Shown here piece by piece: positions 27,676 through 36,738 of a stretch of DNA of 64,000 bases. Within the stretch, counting starts at the first letter, position 1; every line of letters starts with the position of its first letter. A program made the translations under genes and the position numbers. Below the pieces are notes generated by a model. The model ran no database searches. It saw only the letters and a list, made by a program, of their open reading frames with translations, and was not told the DNA's origin. Source of the DNA: Methanobrevibacter sp. YE315 (GTDB lineage: Archaea > Methanobacteriota > Methanobacteria > Methanobacteriales > Methanobacteriaceae); NCBI RefSeq assembly GCF_001548675.1, contig NZ_CP010834.1, forward strand, positions 372,001-436,000, read 5' to 3'.

Positions 27676-27776
27676 AAAATTTAGGCATGCCTAAATTTTT
27701 AGAAACATTTATATACTATAACAACTAATTTTAATACAAGTGACATATAATTTAGGTTAACCTAAATTTTTCACTT
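27676..27776 (+). promoter_or_regulatory. promoter with two DtxR/IdeR/MntR-like palindromic operators
   Basis: Two palindromes flank a TATA box. The first is a 24-bp palindrome at 27676-27699 with core TTTAGGCATGCCTAAA. The second is a 20-bp palindrome at 27749-27768 with core TTTAGGTTAACCTAAA, itself bracketed by AAGTGA/TCACTT arms. Between them is TTTATATACT (about 27708-27717), so transcription should run rightwards from about 27740, inside the second site. The TTAGG-N-CCTAA pattern is that of iron- or manganese-dependent DtxR-family repressors. No iron or manganese transport gene follows. Confidence 0.65.
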
Positions 27777-28056
27777 ATACAAAACATATTATTAGTCAAA
27801 TAATGGTTGAATTATCTCACACTTTTACTCTCACAAGTAACTATTAGAATTTTTAACCACATAAAATTTTCTAATTGAAAAAAGTGACCAAGATAATCAA
27901 CAAATACAATCTCCAAAATACATACATTGTATTAAATTAGCTTTCCACAATTTTCTAATTTAATGCAAAGGAAAATCTATCTGCCAAATAATTTTCCGAA
28001 AAACACGAATTGGTGTTTAACTCTCCTCAAACTAAACACCAATTAACTCTCTCTTT
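27740..28056 (+). ncRNA. candidate metal-regulated small RNA
   Basis: Between the DtxR-like promoter and a strong terminator there is no ORF longer than about 14 codons (27803-27847, no ribosome binding site). There are three clear hairpins: 27931-27964 (ATTAAATTAG/CTAATTTAAT), 27970-27997 (GGAAAAT/ATTTTCC) and the terminator at 28008-28044. It is a plausible small regulatory RNA of about 310 nt. The alternative is an orphaned leader whose gene was displaced by the viral element starting at 28071. Confidence 0.5.
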
Positions 28057-28060
28057 TTTA
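28008..28060. terminator. 12-bp hairpin terminator at host/virus junction
   Basis: A perfect stem AATTGGTGTTTA/TAAACACCAATT with a 13-nt loop is followed by CTCTCTCTTTTTT on the plus strand. It may also stop the minus-strand terminase transcript, which ends at 28071. Confidence 0.75.
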
Positions 28061-28070
28061 AAAATATTTT

Positions 28071-29480
28071 TTATGTAGAATACCATTTATCAACATTAAC
28101 TCTTTTAGTTTGATTCTCACTAGTTATTTTTTCATAGCCACCCGTAAATGCAACTACACAGTCATCATGAATAGCTTCATTAGGATAAGCAGTTATTTTT
28201 TCAAGGAATTCCATCGCCCATTTTTTCGTGAACCCGGCCGAATCCTTTCCAACTAAGTAAATTCCCCTCTTTTGAATATCCGCTGAAACCCTTCTTGCAC
28301 GGTCAACCTTATTCTCTCTTGAGTTACCTGTTCCTGTAGCAAAGCCTCTTCTTGATAACTCATCGATAATTAATAATCCGAAGTTTTTGCCCGTGCTTCC
28401 GTCGAGTTCAATGTATTGAACATCAGACTTGTCACGAGCTGCAGTATTTAGTATCTCATTGATCAAGTTTCTTGACTCAAGCTGAAACTCATATGAGTCC
28501 AGGATGTAAATGTTACCGTTAAGATCTTTAGCCAGCATGACACCAGCAGTATAATCTGGGTCACTACCTTTCAGTCTGTCATCATTCAATACTTCAGTAG
28601 CTGCAAGATCCCAATACCTAATGACTTTAACGATTGGTATTTTCATGTATTCATCATATGAGATTATATGGAAGTCTGATTCATCGAATAGCTGACCTTT
28701 AACTGATGCATACCAGTTACCGTTCATTAACTGTTCCCTTGTTACTCTATCAAGGCCCATAAGATATTCTTCATAATCTTTTCTGTCTAAATAGATATTA
28801 TCCAAATAGCTGGAGCTAATGAATCTGATTTGAGATTTGTCTTGGATGTCTTCATCAATTTTCTCAATGAATCTTTCCCTTACCCATTTGTTTCCACGCT
28901 TACCAGGATTACTGGAGCACATTAACTGTGTAGGAAGTTTGTTATCTTTCGTTTTCCTTACTCTTGACCTCATGTAAATGTATTTGAATCTTTCCAGTTG
29001 CGTAAGTTCATCTATTCCTATGAACTGATATTCCGAACCCTGATAGGTATCGAGGTCATTGATGTTTCTCAAATATCCGAAAGTTAGTGAATTTCCATTG
29101 GGAAATGTCCATGAGTGTTCGGTTCCATCCCACTTTGGTTTGATGCTTGCATTATTTTGAACTTCCTTTCGATTTAACCATTGACTTGCCTTGTGGATTA
29201 AAGCTCCTTTACGCTTCAAGTCAGATAAGGTACGTCTCAGGATGAGGGCGTGGTATTCATTGGCATCATCCTGAACATAGAACAATGCCCTCATAAGTAA
29301 ACTTGTTGATTTGGAACCTCCTGCAGCACCACCAATCAGTACTTCCTTTTCAGTTGCCAATATCATTTCAGCCTGTTTTGGAAATGGAGAGAAAGGAATA
29401 TATGGATTCTCATATACACACTTCTGAAGAATAGCTTTATCTTTAGCACTGAGATAGAATTCATCGTTTTCATTGTACAT
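28071..29480 (-). CDS. phage/virus terminase large subunit
   Basis: This 469-residue packaging motor has the ATPase Walker A GGAAGGSKST (about residues 50-59), Walker B QFIGIDELTQ, and a coupling SSNPG motif. The C-terminal RNase H-like nuclease domain contains YWDLAATE and YIELDGSTGKN acidic motifs. It translocates DNA through the portal into the capsid. It overlaps terS by 11 bases. It is intact, with no sign of decay. Confidence 0.93.
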   Translation of the reverse strand: MYNENDEFYLSAKDKAILQKCVYENPYIPFSPFPKQAEMILATEKEVLIGGAAGGSKSTSLLMRALFYVQDDANEYHALILRRTLSDLKRKGALIHKASQWLNRKEVQNNASIKPKWDGTEHSWTFPNGNSLTFGYLRNINDLDTYQGSEYQFIGIDELTQLERFKYIYMRSRVRKTKDNKLPTQLMCSSNPGKRGNKWVRERFIEKIDEDIQDKSQIRFISSSYLDNIYLDRKDYEEYLMGLDRVTREQLMNGNWYASVKGQLFDESDFHIISYDEYMKIPIVKVIRYWDLAATEVLNDDRLKGSDPDYTAGVMLAKDLNGNIYILDSYEFQLESRNLINEILNTAARDKSDVQYIELDGSTGKNFGLLIIDELSRRGFATGTGNSRENKVDRARRVSADIQKRGIYLVGKDSAGFTKKWAMEFLEKITAYPNEAIHDDCVVAFTGGYEKITSENQTKRVNVDKWYST

Positions 29481-30282
29481 TGTTATCGTCTATTTGTTTT
29501 GCAAGGATTTCAATTTCATTCATAATGTCCTTTTGTGAGATTTCAATTTTTTTATCCTCTAACTCTAACACACGGTTTTTGAATAGTCTATCCATTTCAT
29601 CCTTGAATAATCTGTTTTTGGCTTCAAACGCTTTAACGGATAATTCCAGATATCTGATTTTAAGTTCTGTAATGTCGATTAAATATCTGGCCAGACTTTT
29701 TTCATTGGCATTGTATCTTACTTCCTGATCCAGTTTTTCAAAGTCGATTTCAAGGCCAACTGCATTTTTAGTTATTTTATCTAAGTTTTCCAAACCTGTT
29801 TTAATGTCTGTGACTTGCTGTTGTAGAATTGTATCAATAGCTAAATCTATATTGTCCTGATGAATGTTATTGTCTGTAATTTGTTTTTGTGTGATAGCTC
29901 TGTTTGTTAATGCGTCCTTTTGTCTGGCTCTTGAGTCTTTCTCATTATCAGTTAAATTGTATTTCTTTTTGAATCTGGAGAATGTTGCTCTGCTTACTTC
30001 AAATTTGTGTTCCTCATCCAGCCATCTTCTGACGCTTTCATCTGTTGCCCCTGAAGTTTTCATTACTTGGATTTCATCTAAGAGCGTTTCCAGGAAATCT
30101 CCTTTGGTTATTTTCAATCCTGCCTTGAATTCCTTGAATGTTGTAAGTGAAACTTCACGACCATATTTTGTCGTTAACAGTTCTATGATTTCTTTGTTGC
30201 TCATTGCCTTCTTGCAGCAGTTGATGATTTCCTGTTCGTGCTGCTCTAGAAAATAGTGTATGTCTGAATTTACTCGATTCAT
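29470..30282 (-). CDS. terminase small subunit-like DNA-binding protein
   Basis: This 270-residue protein lies directly upstream of, and overlaps, the large terminase. Its N-terminal half shows two helix-turn-helix-like repeats (MSNKEIIELLTTKYGREVSLTTF and TDESVRRWLDEEHKFEVSRATF), followed by long charged helices typical of oligomerising small terminases. It should select viral DNA for packaging. A GGAGGACACA ribosome binding site precedes the ATG. Confidence 0.75.
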   Translation of the reverse strand: MNRVNSDIHYFLEQHEQEIINCCKKAMSNKEIIELLTTKYGREVSLTTFKEFKAGLKITKGDFLETLLDEIQVMKTSGATDESVRRWLDEEHKFEVSRATFSRFKKKYNLTDNEKDSRARQKDALTNRAITQKQITDNNIHQDNIDLAIDTILQQQVTDIKTGLENLDKITKNAVGLEIDFEKLDQEVRYNANEKSLARYLIDITELKIRYLELSVKAFEAKNRLFKDEMDRLFKNRVLELEDKKIEISQKDIMNEIEILAKQIDDNNVQ

Positions 30283-30291
30283 TGTGTCCTC

Positions 30292-30540
30292 CTATAAATC
30301 TTTCAATTCTTTTTCAAGCTCTTGTTTTCTAGTTTCGATTAGTCTGTACTCGGTTTGTTTCATAACCTTTTGATAATTGGGATTGCTGTGTATTAGTGTT
30401 ATTGTATCTTCAGCATCACCAATAGCTATTAGCATAGCTCCAAGTTCATATGCATCCTTGTGAGTAAAACTAGATTCTTCTACTATTTTTTTGAGTGTTA
30501 TTTCAACTCTTGCGCTGATGTTGGTTTTTTCTGGTAACAT
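30292..30540 (-). CDS. small helical viral protein, paralogue of the 65-residue neighbour
   Basis: This 82-residue, highly charged, alpha-helical protein contains EESSFTHKDAYELGAMLIAIGDAEDT, which is mirrored by ESNYTFRDALEVSAYLIEVGKFE in the next gene. A TATA-like box about 30 bases before the ATG and the lack of a clear ribosome binding site suggest a nearly leaderless transcript. The function is unknown; it sits 10 bases upstream of terS. Confidence 0.65.
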   Translation of the reverse strand: MLPEKTNISARVEITLKKIVEESSFTHKDAYELGAMLIAIGDAEDTITLIHSNPNYQKVMKQTEYRLIETRKQELEKELKDL

Positions 30541-30675
30541 AATAATAATTATATTATGTATTATATATAAAATTTTATTATAAAAAAAATATAAAAGTAA
30601 TAATAAATATTACTTTCACAATTCAAAAATAGTTTTTCTTTTAAGAGTTATATACGTGGGATATATTTTTTGAAG

Positions 30676-30873
30676 CTATTCACCATCATCCATTTCGTCA
30701 AGTTCCTTTTGCAAGTCATGGATTTGCATTTCTTTGTAGAATCTTTCGAACTTGCCCACTTCGATGAGATAAGCTGAAACTTCAAGAGCATCCCTAAAGG
30801 TATAATTAGACTCTTTGATAATTTGTTTTTTATCTTCCTCCATATAGGAAGAAGTATTATTTATATTGGCCAT
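30676..30873 (-). CDS. small helical viral protein, paralogue of the 82-residue neighbour
   Basis: This 65-residue protein shares the ESxYTxxDAxExxAYLI helical motif with the adjacent 82-residue protein and then has a shorter acidic tail. The pair may have arisen by tandem duplication. There is no known domain. Position just upstream of the packaging genes suggests a packaging or regulatory helper, an inference only. Confidence 0.55.
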   Translation of the reverse strand: MANINNTSSYMEEDKKQIIKESNYTFRDALEVSAYLIEVGKFERFYKEMQIHDLQKELDEMDDGE

Positions 30874-31023
30874 AGCTATTACAACCTGTATATAATAATT
30901 AATATAATATATTATTATTACTTTTATATAAATTTATCATTATTGAATTTCAATATTATTATAAAAAAAGTTAAAAAAGTAAAATATTAGAAATTTGATG
31001 AGCATGATAATTCATGCTCAAAG

Positions 31024-31317
31024 TTAGTGGATTATATTTGAAGATAGAATTTTAACTTTATCCCCAATTTCTTCCATAATTCTTAAGTCAAATTCTTTTT
31101 CTAACTGTTTTAAATCTTCAAGAGAATCACTAGTTAATTGTACTTCCATTTCTTCAAGAGTTATAATTTCTAAATTTCGACCACCCAACTCTGAAAAGCT
31201 AGTATATAACTCAATTGTTCCAGTTTCGTATGTTTTCAATAATGCATTAATTTTAGTCTCATCTTCTTTGTTTAACGGTTTATCAATTACCACTATCTTC
31301 TTTAACATTTTTACCAT
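31024..31317 (-). CDS. hypothetical viral protein, 97 residues
   Basis: A small acidic alpha/beta protein without a recognised domain. The ATG at 31317 lies about 8 bases after GAGGTG and is preferred to the GTG that overlaps that site. It follows two zinc-ribbon microgenes with overlapping or abutting ends, so it belongs to the same small-gene operon. Confidence 0.6.
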   Translation of the reverse strand: MVKMLKKIVVIDKPLNKEDETKINALLKTYETGTIELYTSFSELGGRNLEIITLEEMEVQLTSDSLEDLKQLEKEFDLRIMEEIGDKVKILSSNIIH

Positions 31318-31322
31318 CTTAA

Positions 31323-31463
31323 TCACACCTCATAAGTCATTATATATTCACAGTTTTCACATTTGCAGTTTACAACAGTTCCATCAAATGTGAGGACTTC
31401 ATTTTTAATAATCATGTTTCCGCCACATTTCGGACATTTTTCACTTGAATATTCGCCAATCAT
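31323..31463 (-). CDS. zinc-ribbon microprotein, 46 residues
   Basis: It starts MIGEYSSEKCPKCGGNM and has a second knuckle CKCENC, giving a CxxC...CxxC zinc ribbon. The ATG at 31463 is preceded by GGAGTGATAAC. The longer in-frame version starts inside the previous gene. It resembles its 57-residue neighbour, which ends with CECENCK. Function unknown; such proteins often act as transcription or nucleic-acid adaptors. Confidence 0.7.
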   Translation of the reverse strand: MIGEYSSEKCPKCGGNMIIKNEVLTFDGTVVNCKCENCEYIMTYEV

Positions 31464-31467
31464 GTTA

Positions 31468-31641
31468 TCACTCCTTATTCTCATCAAGAATAGCTTTATT
31501 TGTTGTATCAACAACAATTATAGTTTTACAGTTTTCACATTCGCATTCATATTTACTAAGTCCTAATTCTTTAATCACATTTAATTTGGCATGTCCACAT
31601 TTAGGACATGGATCTCCAATAAACATTGATACTTCAATCAT
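31468..31641 (-). CDS. zinc-ribbon microprotein, 57 residues
   Basis: This short gene encodes MIEVSMFIGDPCPKCGH near the start and CECENCK in the C-terminal half, a two-knuckle zinc ribbon. The start is preceded by GGAGTTGATAAC. Its TGA lies inside the ribosome binding site of the next zinc-ribbon gene, a sign of translational coupling. The two are probably tandem duplicates. Confidence 0.7.
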   Translation of the reverse strand: MIEVSMFIGDPCPKCGHAKLNVIKELGLSKYECECENCKTIIVVDTTNKAILDENKE

Positions 31642-31738
31642 GTTATCAACTCCATTTATTAGTTACAATTTTTAAAATAAAAAGTTCTTGAATAAAATTT
31701 ATCCAAATAGAAAAATAATCAATGATAAAAATCATTAA

Positions 31739-31876
31739 TTAAATTATTAAACGTTTTGTTTGCATTTTAGATTTATCAGCGGATTTTGTGACAAATACTG
31801 TTTCCGGTTCAATGCCCAATGGTTGGGATGGTTGTTTCTTTGGTTTATTATTTTGTTTGGATTTATCTTCACCCAC
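31739..31876 (-). CDS. small basic viral protein, 45 residues, GTG start
   Basis: A short gene encoding a Lys/Gln/Pro-rich protein (GEDKSKQNNKPKKQPSQPL at the start). The GTG has an excellent GGAGGTGATAAC ribosome binding site, within which the preceding membrane-protein gene ends. Probably disordered; function unknown. Confidence 0.6.
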   Translation of the reverse strand: MGEDKSKQNNKPKKQPSQPLGIEPETVFVTKSADKSKMQTKRLII

Positions 31877-31880
31877 GTTA

Positions 31881-32399
31881 TCACCTCCAAAAAGTCAGTA
31901 GTAATAAAATAAAAAATGTTACAGTCGATATTAAACCGTATTTAAAAAATTCAAAACCTATTTTTGCTTTTTTAGTTTTATCTTCTACAATTTCATGATT
32001 GTCTTCAATACATTTTTGTAAACTAACAATGTTCTTATTGATAATTAAATCTGCATCATCTTTATTTTCAATTGATGAGATAATTCCGCTCATGACAGGA
32101 GCCTCCTGAAAAGTGCTAACAAAAGTTATTGCTGAAATGAAATAGAAGATGGAAATTGCATAACAACAAATTGACATAATCTCTAAACATATCAATGCTC
32201 TTGAAGCATTAATTAATAAAATTTCCGAGGATCTATTAAAGATTTGTGGTAAAATAGTAATTTCAATAGTCAGTATTATTCCAATGAATCCTATCATTGA
32301 TTTATTTTTGTTATCAACGCTACTATTTCGATTATTGACTTCATCATAGCGATGAAGAGCGAGATTTAATAATATTTCCTTTTCATCCATATTATTCAC
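31881..32399 (-). CDS. small membrane protein with three to four helices
   Basis: This 172-residue protein has a charged N-terminus (DEKEILLNLALHRYDEVNNRNSSVDNKNK) followed by hydrophobic helices at about 36-55, 68-95 and 150-170, and a soluble loop between. The layout resembles small membrane effectors of defence systems such as SLATT or PycTM proteins, but I see no nucleotide-sensing partner, so this is only a resemblance. Its stop is embedded in the ribosome binding site of the next small gene. Confidence 0.5.
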   Translation of the reverse strand: MNNMDEKEILLNLALHRYDEVNNRNSSVDNKNKSMIGFIGIILTIEITILPQIFNRSSEILLINASRALICLEIMSICCYAISIFYFISAITFVSTFQEAPVMSGIISSIENKDDADLIINKNIVSLQKCIEDNHEIVEDKTKKAKIGFEFFKYGLISTVTFFILLLLTFWR

Positions 32400-32778
32400 C
32401 AGTGTTTTCTTAATTTTAAATTATTTATAGTTCCTGTTAGATTTGAAATTTGGATTAAGTACTCATGTCAATCCCTCCCTTATTAGTAAGTTAGGCATTA
32501 CTGGCAAGATTATAAACATAAATAGTAATGGCAACATTCTTCTAAAATTTGTATTTCAAAATTAGTCTATTAAAAAAGGTCACAACCACTAAACGTGGCG
32601 TGACCTATTAGAATAATTACAATACAATTAGAACGAAAATAGTAATAAAAAATAAATTTAGTAAAAAATAGTCTTCTTCACTATATAGGGTCATAAAATT
32701 CAAACTAATTATAATCGATTAAAAATATAAAAAATAATTATTTAAAACATTATACTACTTAAAAATAAATTAATTTAA
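32400..32778. other. intergenic region with minus-strand terminator
   Basis: No gene is visible. A hairpin at 32577-32606 (AGGTCAC/GTGACCT with an inner CCAC/GTGG pair) is followed on the minus strand by six T residues, and probably terminates the zinc-finger gene at 32779. The rest is AT-rich and should contain the promoter for the membrane-protein operon. Confidence 0.5.
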
Positions 32779-33291
32779 TTAATACGGCTTATAATTTTTT
32801 AATGTTCTTCTACGTTCACTTTTAATGCTTTTCAATTCTTGTTCATAATCTGGATTTCGATGAGGGCTTAGTTTAACATTACCCAATCGTTTTTCATGAT
32901 AATCTGGATTCCTTCTTTGTTTCCATTTATTGTCTCTATCTTTTTCCTGTTTTCCGAACTTTTTACAATCTTTAGAACAGTATTTGTCAGCATTATTCTT
33001 TGGTTTGAAACTTTTACCACACCAAGCACATTTTTTATGCTGTAAATTATAGATAACTTTATCATAGAGATTTTTTGATTCTTTTGAATCAAAACGGATT
33101 TTATTATTTTCTTTAAGTTTATTTAAACCCCTTTTAATATCCGTGGGGCTTTTTGAATATATTCTTTGATTAAATGTTTCATTTAAATCAACCAAATATA
33201 ACTTATCTTCCTTTTCTATGATTTTTATAGAAAGTAGATACAGCCATTCTTCTCTTGACATATAGTCTCTACTTGATTTGTAATTTGACAT
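32779..33291 (-). CDS. zinc-finger hypothetical protein
   Basis: This 170-residue protein has a Cys4 finger of the FCS/MYM-like type, CAWCGKSFKPKNNADKYCSKDC (about residues 88-109), and a very basic C-terminal tail (KQRRNPDYHEKR, ERRRTLKNYKPY). The N-terminal half is charged and helical. DNA or RNA binding is likely from charge and finger. No neighbour overlaps it. Confidence 0.55.
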   Translation of the reverse strand: MSNYKSSRDYMSREEWLYLLSIKIIEKEDKLYLVDLNETFNQRIYSKSPTDIKRGLNKLKENNKIRFDSKESKNLYDKVIYNLQHKKCAWCGKSFKPKNNADKYCSKDCKKFGKQEKDRDNKWKQRRNPDYHEKRLGNVKLSPHRNPDYEQELKSIKSERRRTLKNYKPY

Positions 33292-33465
33292 TTCAATCCT
33301 TATTTAAAATAAGTGCATATTTTCATATGTTAGATGTTTAATACTCCAACACATCCCATTAGGAGATAATATAAATCATTCCTCCATATTATCGCCATTT
33401 TTTATTTCAATATAATTTAAAGGTACTAAAAAAATAAAATTAAAGAATAAGGATTATTATTTGAT

Positions 33466-34974
33466 TTAATCCTCGTTAGTTACTTCTTTGAATTTTTCCC
33501 ATATTTTTACCATAGCATAAGTGTCAAGTTCACAATATCTGAGTAAACCTTCCCTTATCTCTTTTTGCTTTTCTGGAGTTTGTTCATTTAAAGTTAAGAA
33601 TGCATTTGCAGCTTCATCACCTTTATGCACTCCAGGAAGCTTACTGTAATCCAGTTCATCATCATCTGGGAATAATGCAGGTAAGACCTTTTTGATTGAA
33701 TAGGAACCTTCCATCTCTTTTGTATAATACTTCCTGCTTCTAAACGGCACCATAAAATCAACAATATTTTCATTAATCCTTTCCATTTCGTCATTTAAAT
33801 CAGGATACATTTCTCCGATTTCCCTATTACGTGCAGGTTCAAAAGAGTTATTATAGATAATTACACTACCGTCTTCAGGAATGTCATTAATCATACTTTC
33901 TGCAAAATGTCTAATCATATTTTCATCATCCACTTCAGCTAGGAATTCTTTATGCTCTAAAGGAGCTCCTTCCTCTTGAATGATGTGTAATGAGTATTGG
34001 AAAGGTATTTGTTGATATGCTTTTGTTCCTTCAAATTCTGGAATCGCATATTGACAGGTTTCATAGTCAATGAAATATAATGGATAACTAAGTGAATCTA
34101 ATATCTCATTTATCGCTTCTTTTTCTATTTTAGGTTCCCTGTCATGTAATTCGAAATCAATTTGTTCTACAAATCTTGGAGTGGTAAGGTCATCATCATT
34201 TTCTAAATCTTCAAAGGATATTATGCCATCATAATACTTTTCAAATTTCTTATCCTTTTTCATGAGGAATATATCGAAAACATTTGGCTTTGGCAAATCT
34301 CTTGTACAGTAATCCCAGAAAACACAAGGACTATCTGGATCAAGACAATTAACACATATATCTGTTTCCGGTTCATTATCTTTGTCTTGTGTTTCCATAA
34401 GGTTATTAATCATGTCAATATTATTTTTTACCTCATCCTGTTTTTCTAAAGCCTCAAAAGTTACATCCACAATATTAAATAATTGATTAATATCTAGTTC
34501 TTTGCCTCTAATGTAAGTGTCATTGTTTAAATAAACAATGCATACTTTTTTGACAGTTAAACCTAGATTTGATAGGACAAAGTACTGAAATGCAACATCA
34601 TCTAAGTAATAAGGTTTGATTTCTGTAGCGCTTTTTACTTCATAGATTTCTACACCATCTGAATCATTTTTTAGAATATCTACACTACAAAAATTGTTAT
34701 CATATGAAAATGATGCTTCTGTGATGATATTAGGTTTATCTTGCATTAACTCCTCAGTTTTTTCTATCATGACACTGAGATCTTCATTATAAGGTATGTC
34801 TTCATAATCTCCAAACAATCCTTTAGCAAGTTCACCTACTTTCTTACCATTTCCAATAATAGCTTCATTTTTGTTAATTACTGCACATTCCGGTTTATAT
34901 TTCTCTAACCAAAGAATTTTTTCACATTGCACACATTTACAATACTTAGATTTTGACAACTTTATTTTATTCAT
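33466..34974 (-). CDS. DUF2779 protein: Cas4-like nuclease plus DEDD exonuclease domain
   Basis: This 502-residue protein fits the DUF2779 family. The N-terminal part looks like a Cas4/AddB-type PD-(D/E)XK nuclease with paired cysteines (CKCVQC at the start, CVNC...PCVFWDYC at about 220-240) that could hold an iron-sulfur cluster, and EVKSATE as the nuclease motif. The C-terminal part has RNase H-like exonuclease motifs: FIDYET, IYNNSFE, and LRYCELDTYAM. The ATG at 34974 follows GGAGTG. Probably a DNA processing nuclease of defence or replication type. Confidence 0.75.
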   Translation of the reverse strand: MNKIKLSKSKYCKCVQCEKILWLEKYKPECAVINKNEAIIGNGKKVGELAKGLFGDYEDIPYNEDLSVMIEKTEELMQDKPNIITEASFSYDNNFCSVDILKNDSDGVEIYEVKSATEIKPYYLDDVAFQYFVLSNLGLTVKKVCIVYLNNDTYIRGKELDINQLFNIVDVTFEALEKQDEVKNNIDMINNLMETQDKDNEPETDICVNCLDPDSPCVFWDYCTRDLPKPNVFDIFLMKKDKKFEKYYDGIISFEDLENDDDLTTPRFVEQIDFELHDREPKIEKEAINEILDSLSYPLYFIDYETCQYAIPEFEGTKAYQQIPFQYSLHIIQEEGAPLEHKEFLAEVDDENMIRHFAESMINDIPEDGSVIIYNNSFEPARNREIGEMYPDLNDEMERINENIVDFMVPFRSRKYYTKEMEGSYSIKKVLPALFPDDDELDYSKLPGVHKGDEAANAFLTLNEQTPEKQKEIREGLLRYCELDTYAMVKIWEKFKEVTNED

Positions 34975-34995
34975 GATATACACTCCTTACATATT

Positions 34996-35811
34996 CTATT
35001 GTTTAAACATTTCGGGATTTAATACTAATGATTCAGATGCAGGATTTATCACTAAATCTTCTTTTGCAACTTTTACTAAATCAGTGAACTGGTATGCTTG
35101 CGGATAAACATCTTCTTTGTGATTATCAAAAATCTTTTTAAACTCATCAATGTCTGTAAATAATGGAAGATGAGGTTTGTTTTCATTATTCCATATTAAA
35201 ACAAAGTTTGTACCATCATCAGTGTCAACACAACCAGTAATCATTATTGATTTTAATAATTTCTCACCAAATTCATTTGCATCCTCCTGAGACAATTCTT
35301 TTCTATGTAAAAACTCCCTTAATTCATCATTTTTTATATCAGTTATTTCAAGTTTATCTTCATCATTGAATTGACTTAAGAATGCTTCTATTGGCATGTT
35401 CAAATCAAATTGAGTGAATGGATTGATTGCAATTACAGAATATTTGTCTGTTTGTTTTAGCATGTCTGCCAAATCACTCATATACATTACCATTACTGAT
35501 GTACGAGCTCCTGCTTCTTTCATCATTTCCTCGCTGGTAAACAACGGTACTGCTTTTCTGCCTTCATGATCTGTTAGAAATTGAATGCTGAAACCCCTTG
35601 GACCTTCTATTTCATCACCAGGTTTTGTGTTTTCAATATCTTTAAATGCGTCAGGACCAAAATCAACCGGCAAGAATAATCTTGATTCTTTTAGTATTTC
35701 AAAAACTTCCTTTTGCATTTGGGGAGTAATGTCCTGTTTTATTAATTCTTCTAATCTGGAATTATCAACTACTGTTTCTTCTTTTAACTCTTCTAGTTTT
35801 TTATCATCCAT
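34996..35811 (-). CDS. SseB-like domain protein
   Basis: This 271-residue protein contains an SseB N-terminal-like domain: LFLPVDFGPDAF..., FLTDHEGRKAVPLFTSEEMMKEAG, and AINPFTQFDLNMP. A second, related part follows at about 190-270 (NKPHLPLFTDIDEFKKIF), so it may be two SseB-like units. SseB domains are of unknown biochemical role. GGAGGAATAAT precedes the ATG, and the gene abuts the upstream unknown gene. Confidence 0.65.
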   Translation of the reverse strand: MDDKKLEELKEETVVDNSRLEELIKQDITPQMQKEVFEILKESRLFLPVDFGPDAFKDIENTKPGDEIEGPRGFSIQFLTDHEGRKAVPLFTSEEMMKEAGARTSVMVMYMSDLADMLKQTDKYSVIAINPFTQFDLNMPIEAFLSQFNDEDKLEITDIKNDELREFLHRKELSQEDANEFGEKLLKSIMITGCVDTDDGTNFVLIWNNENKPHLPLFTDIDEFKKIFDNHKEDVYPQAYQFTDLVKVAKEDLVINPASESLVLNPEMFKQ

Positions 35812-35813
35812 TA

Positions 35814-36707
35814 TTATTCCTCCTTGATTATCAATTCATCCCATACATCTCTTAATTTCACATCTTCATTTACAAACCAAAATTCACTAATTTCATCATA
35901 TTCTAAATTTGTGTATATTGAAACTATCCCCCGAGTTGTTAAGTCATATTTAATAATATTATAGTTTCCATGAATATAAATAAAATTGTCTTGTTTAATT
36001 AAACTATTAACTTCAATTGAGGGGCATAGATTTGTATGTATGATTTCTAGCTGATTATTGTCAAGATTAAACCTGCATAAACCATTGTAATGTTCATTTG
36101 AATAGAAATACAAATAATTCTCATCTACATAATATCCAGAAAAATACATATCGTCACATTTAAATATAGTAGCTATTTGATATTTTCCATTTGATCTTTT
36201 AATTTCATGTAAAGCGCATTCACGACCAAATAAATGTGCTAAAGATGAAATTGCATATACTTTACAATCATATTCAAAAATATCTTCAAACGAATCTGAA
36301 AAACTATCAAAATGATACTCCTGCCCATCATCTGTAATTAATATTAAACTACCTCCCCATTCTCCTTTATCCTGACAGGTAATCAAACCTAAAGACGTAT
36401 TAACCATTCTATCATAGCTTTTATTTTTAATAGTTTTGATTTTTATTTCATCATTGTCTAAAAAAAGATAGCACCTATATCCAACAGGAGATATACAATT
36501 ATCTTTTCTTTGAACTACATTATCAAACATTTTCTTTAATTTTTTTAAATTGTGAACTGTTTGTACTTTACATATTGTTTCCTCTCCAGTATTTCTACCC
36601 CCTCCAAACAATCCCCCCATTGAAAATTTATCGTCATCAGCACCATAAAACTCTTCAACTTTATTAGTGAAGTTAAGTTTTGGTTCTTTAATCTCTTGTC
36701 CAAACAT
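35814..36707 (-). CDS. hypothetical protein with beta-propeller-like repeats
   Basis: This 297-residue protein has no domain I recognise. From about residue 90 on there are repeated strand patterns (YHFDSF, YFSGYYVDENYLYFYSNEHYNGLCRFNLDNNQLEIIH), similar to DUF5050-like propeller blades. The N-terminal 40 residues are glycine-rich (GGLFGGGRN). It is soluble and abuts the SseB-like gene, so it probably works with it. Confidence 0.45.
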   Translation of the reverse strand: MFGQEIKEPKLNFTNKVEEFYGADDDKFSMGGLFGGGRNTGEETICKVQTVHNLKKLKKMFDNVVQRKDNCISPVGYRCYLFLDNDEIKIKTIKNKSYDRMVNTSLGLITCQDKGEWGGSLILITDDGQEYHFDSFSDSFEDIFEYDCKVYAISSLAHLFGRECALHEIKRSNGKYQIATIFKCDDMYFSGYYVDENYLYFYSNEHYNGLCRFNLDNNQLEIIHTNLCPSIEVNSLIKQDNFIYIHGNYNIIKYDLTTRGIVSIYTNLEYDEISEFWFVNEDVKLRDVWDELIIKEE

Positions 36708-36738
36708 TATTACAGCTCCTTTAAAATTTTTTCATATA

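Noticed and set aside
31881-32399. Cyclic-nucleotide defence effector (PycTM/SLATT)
   Set aside because: Only the topology fits; no cyclase or sensor partner lies nearby.
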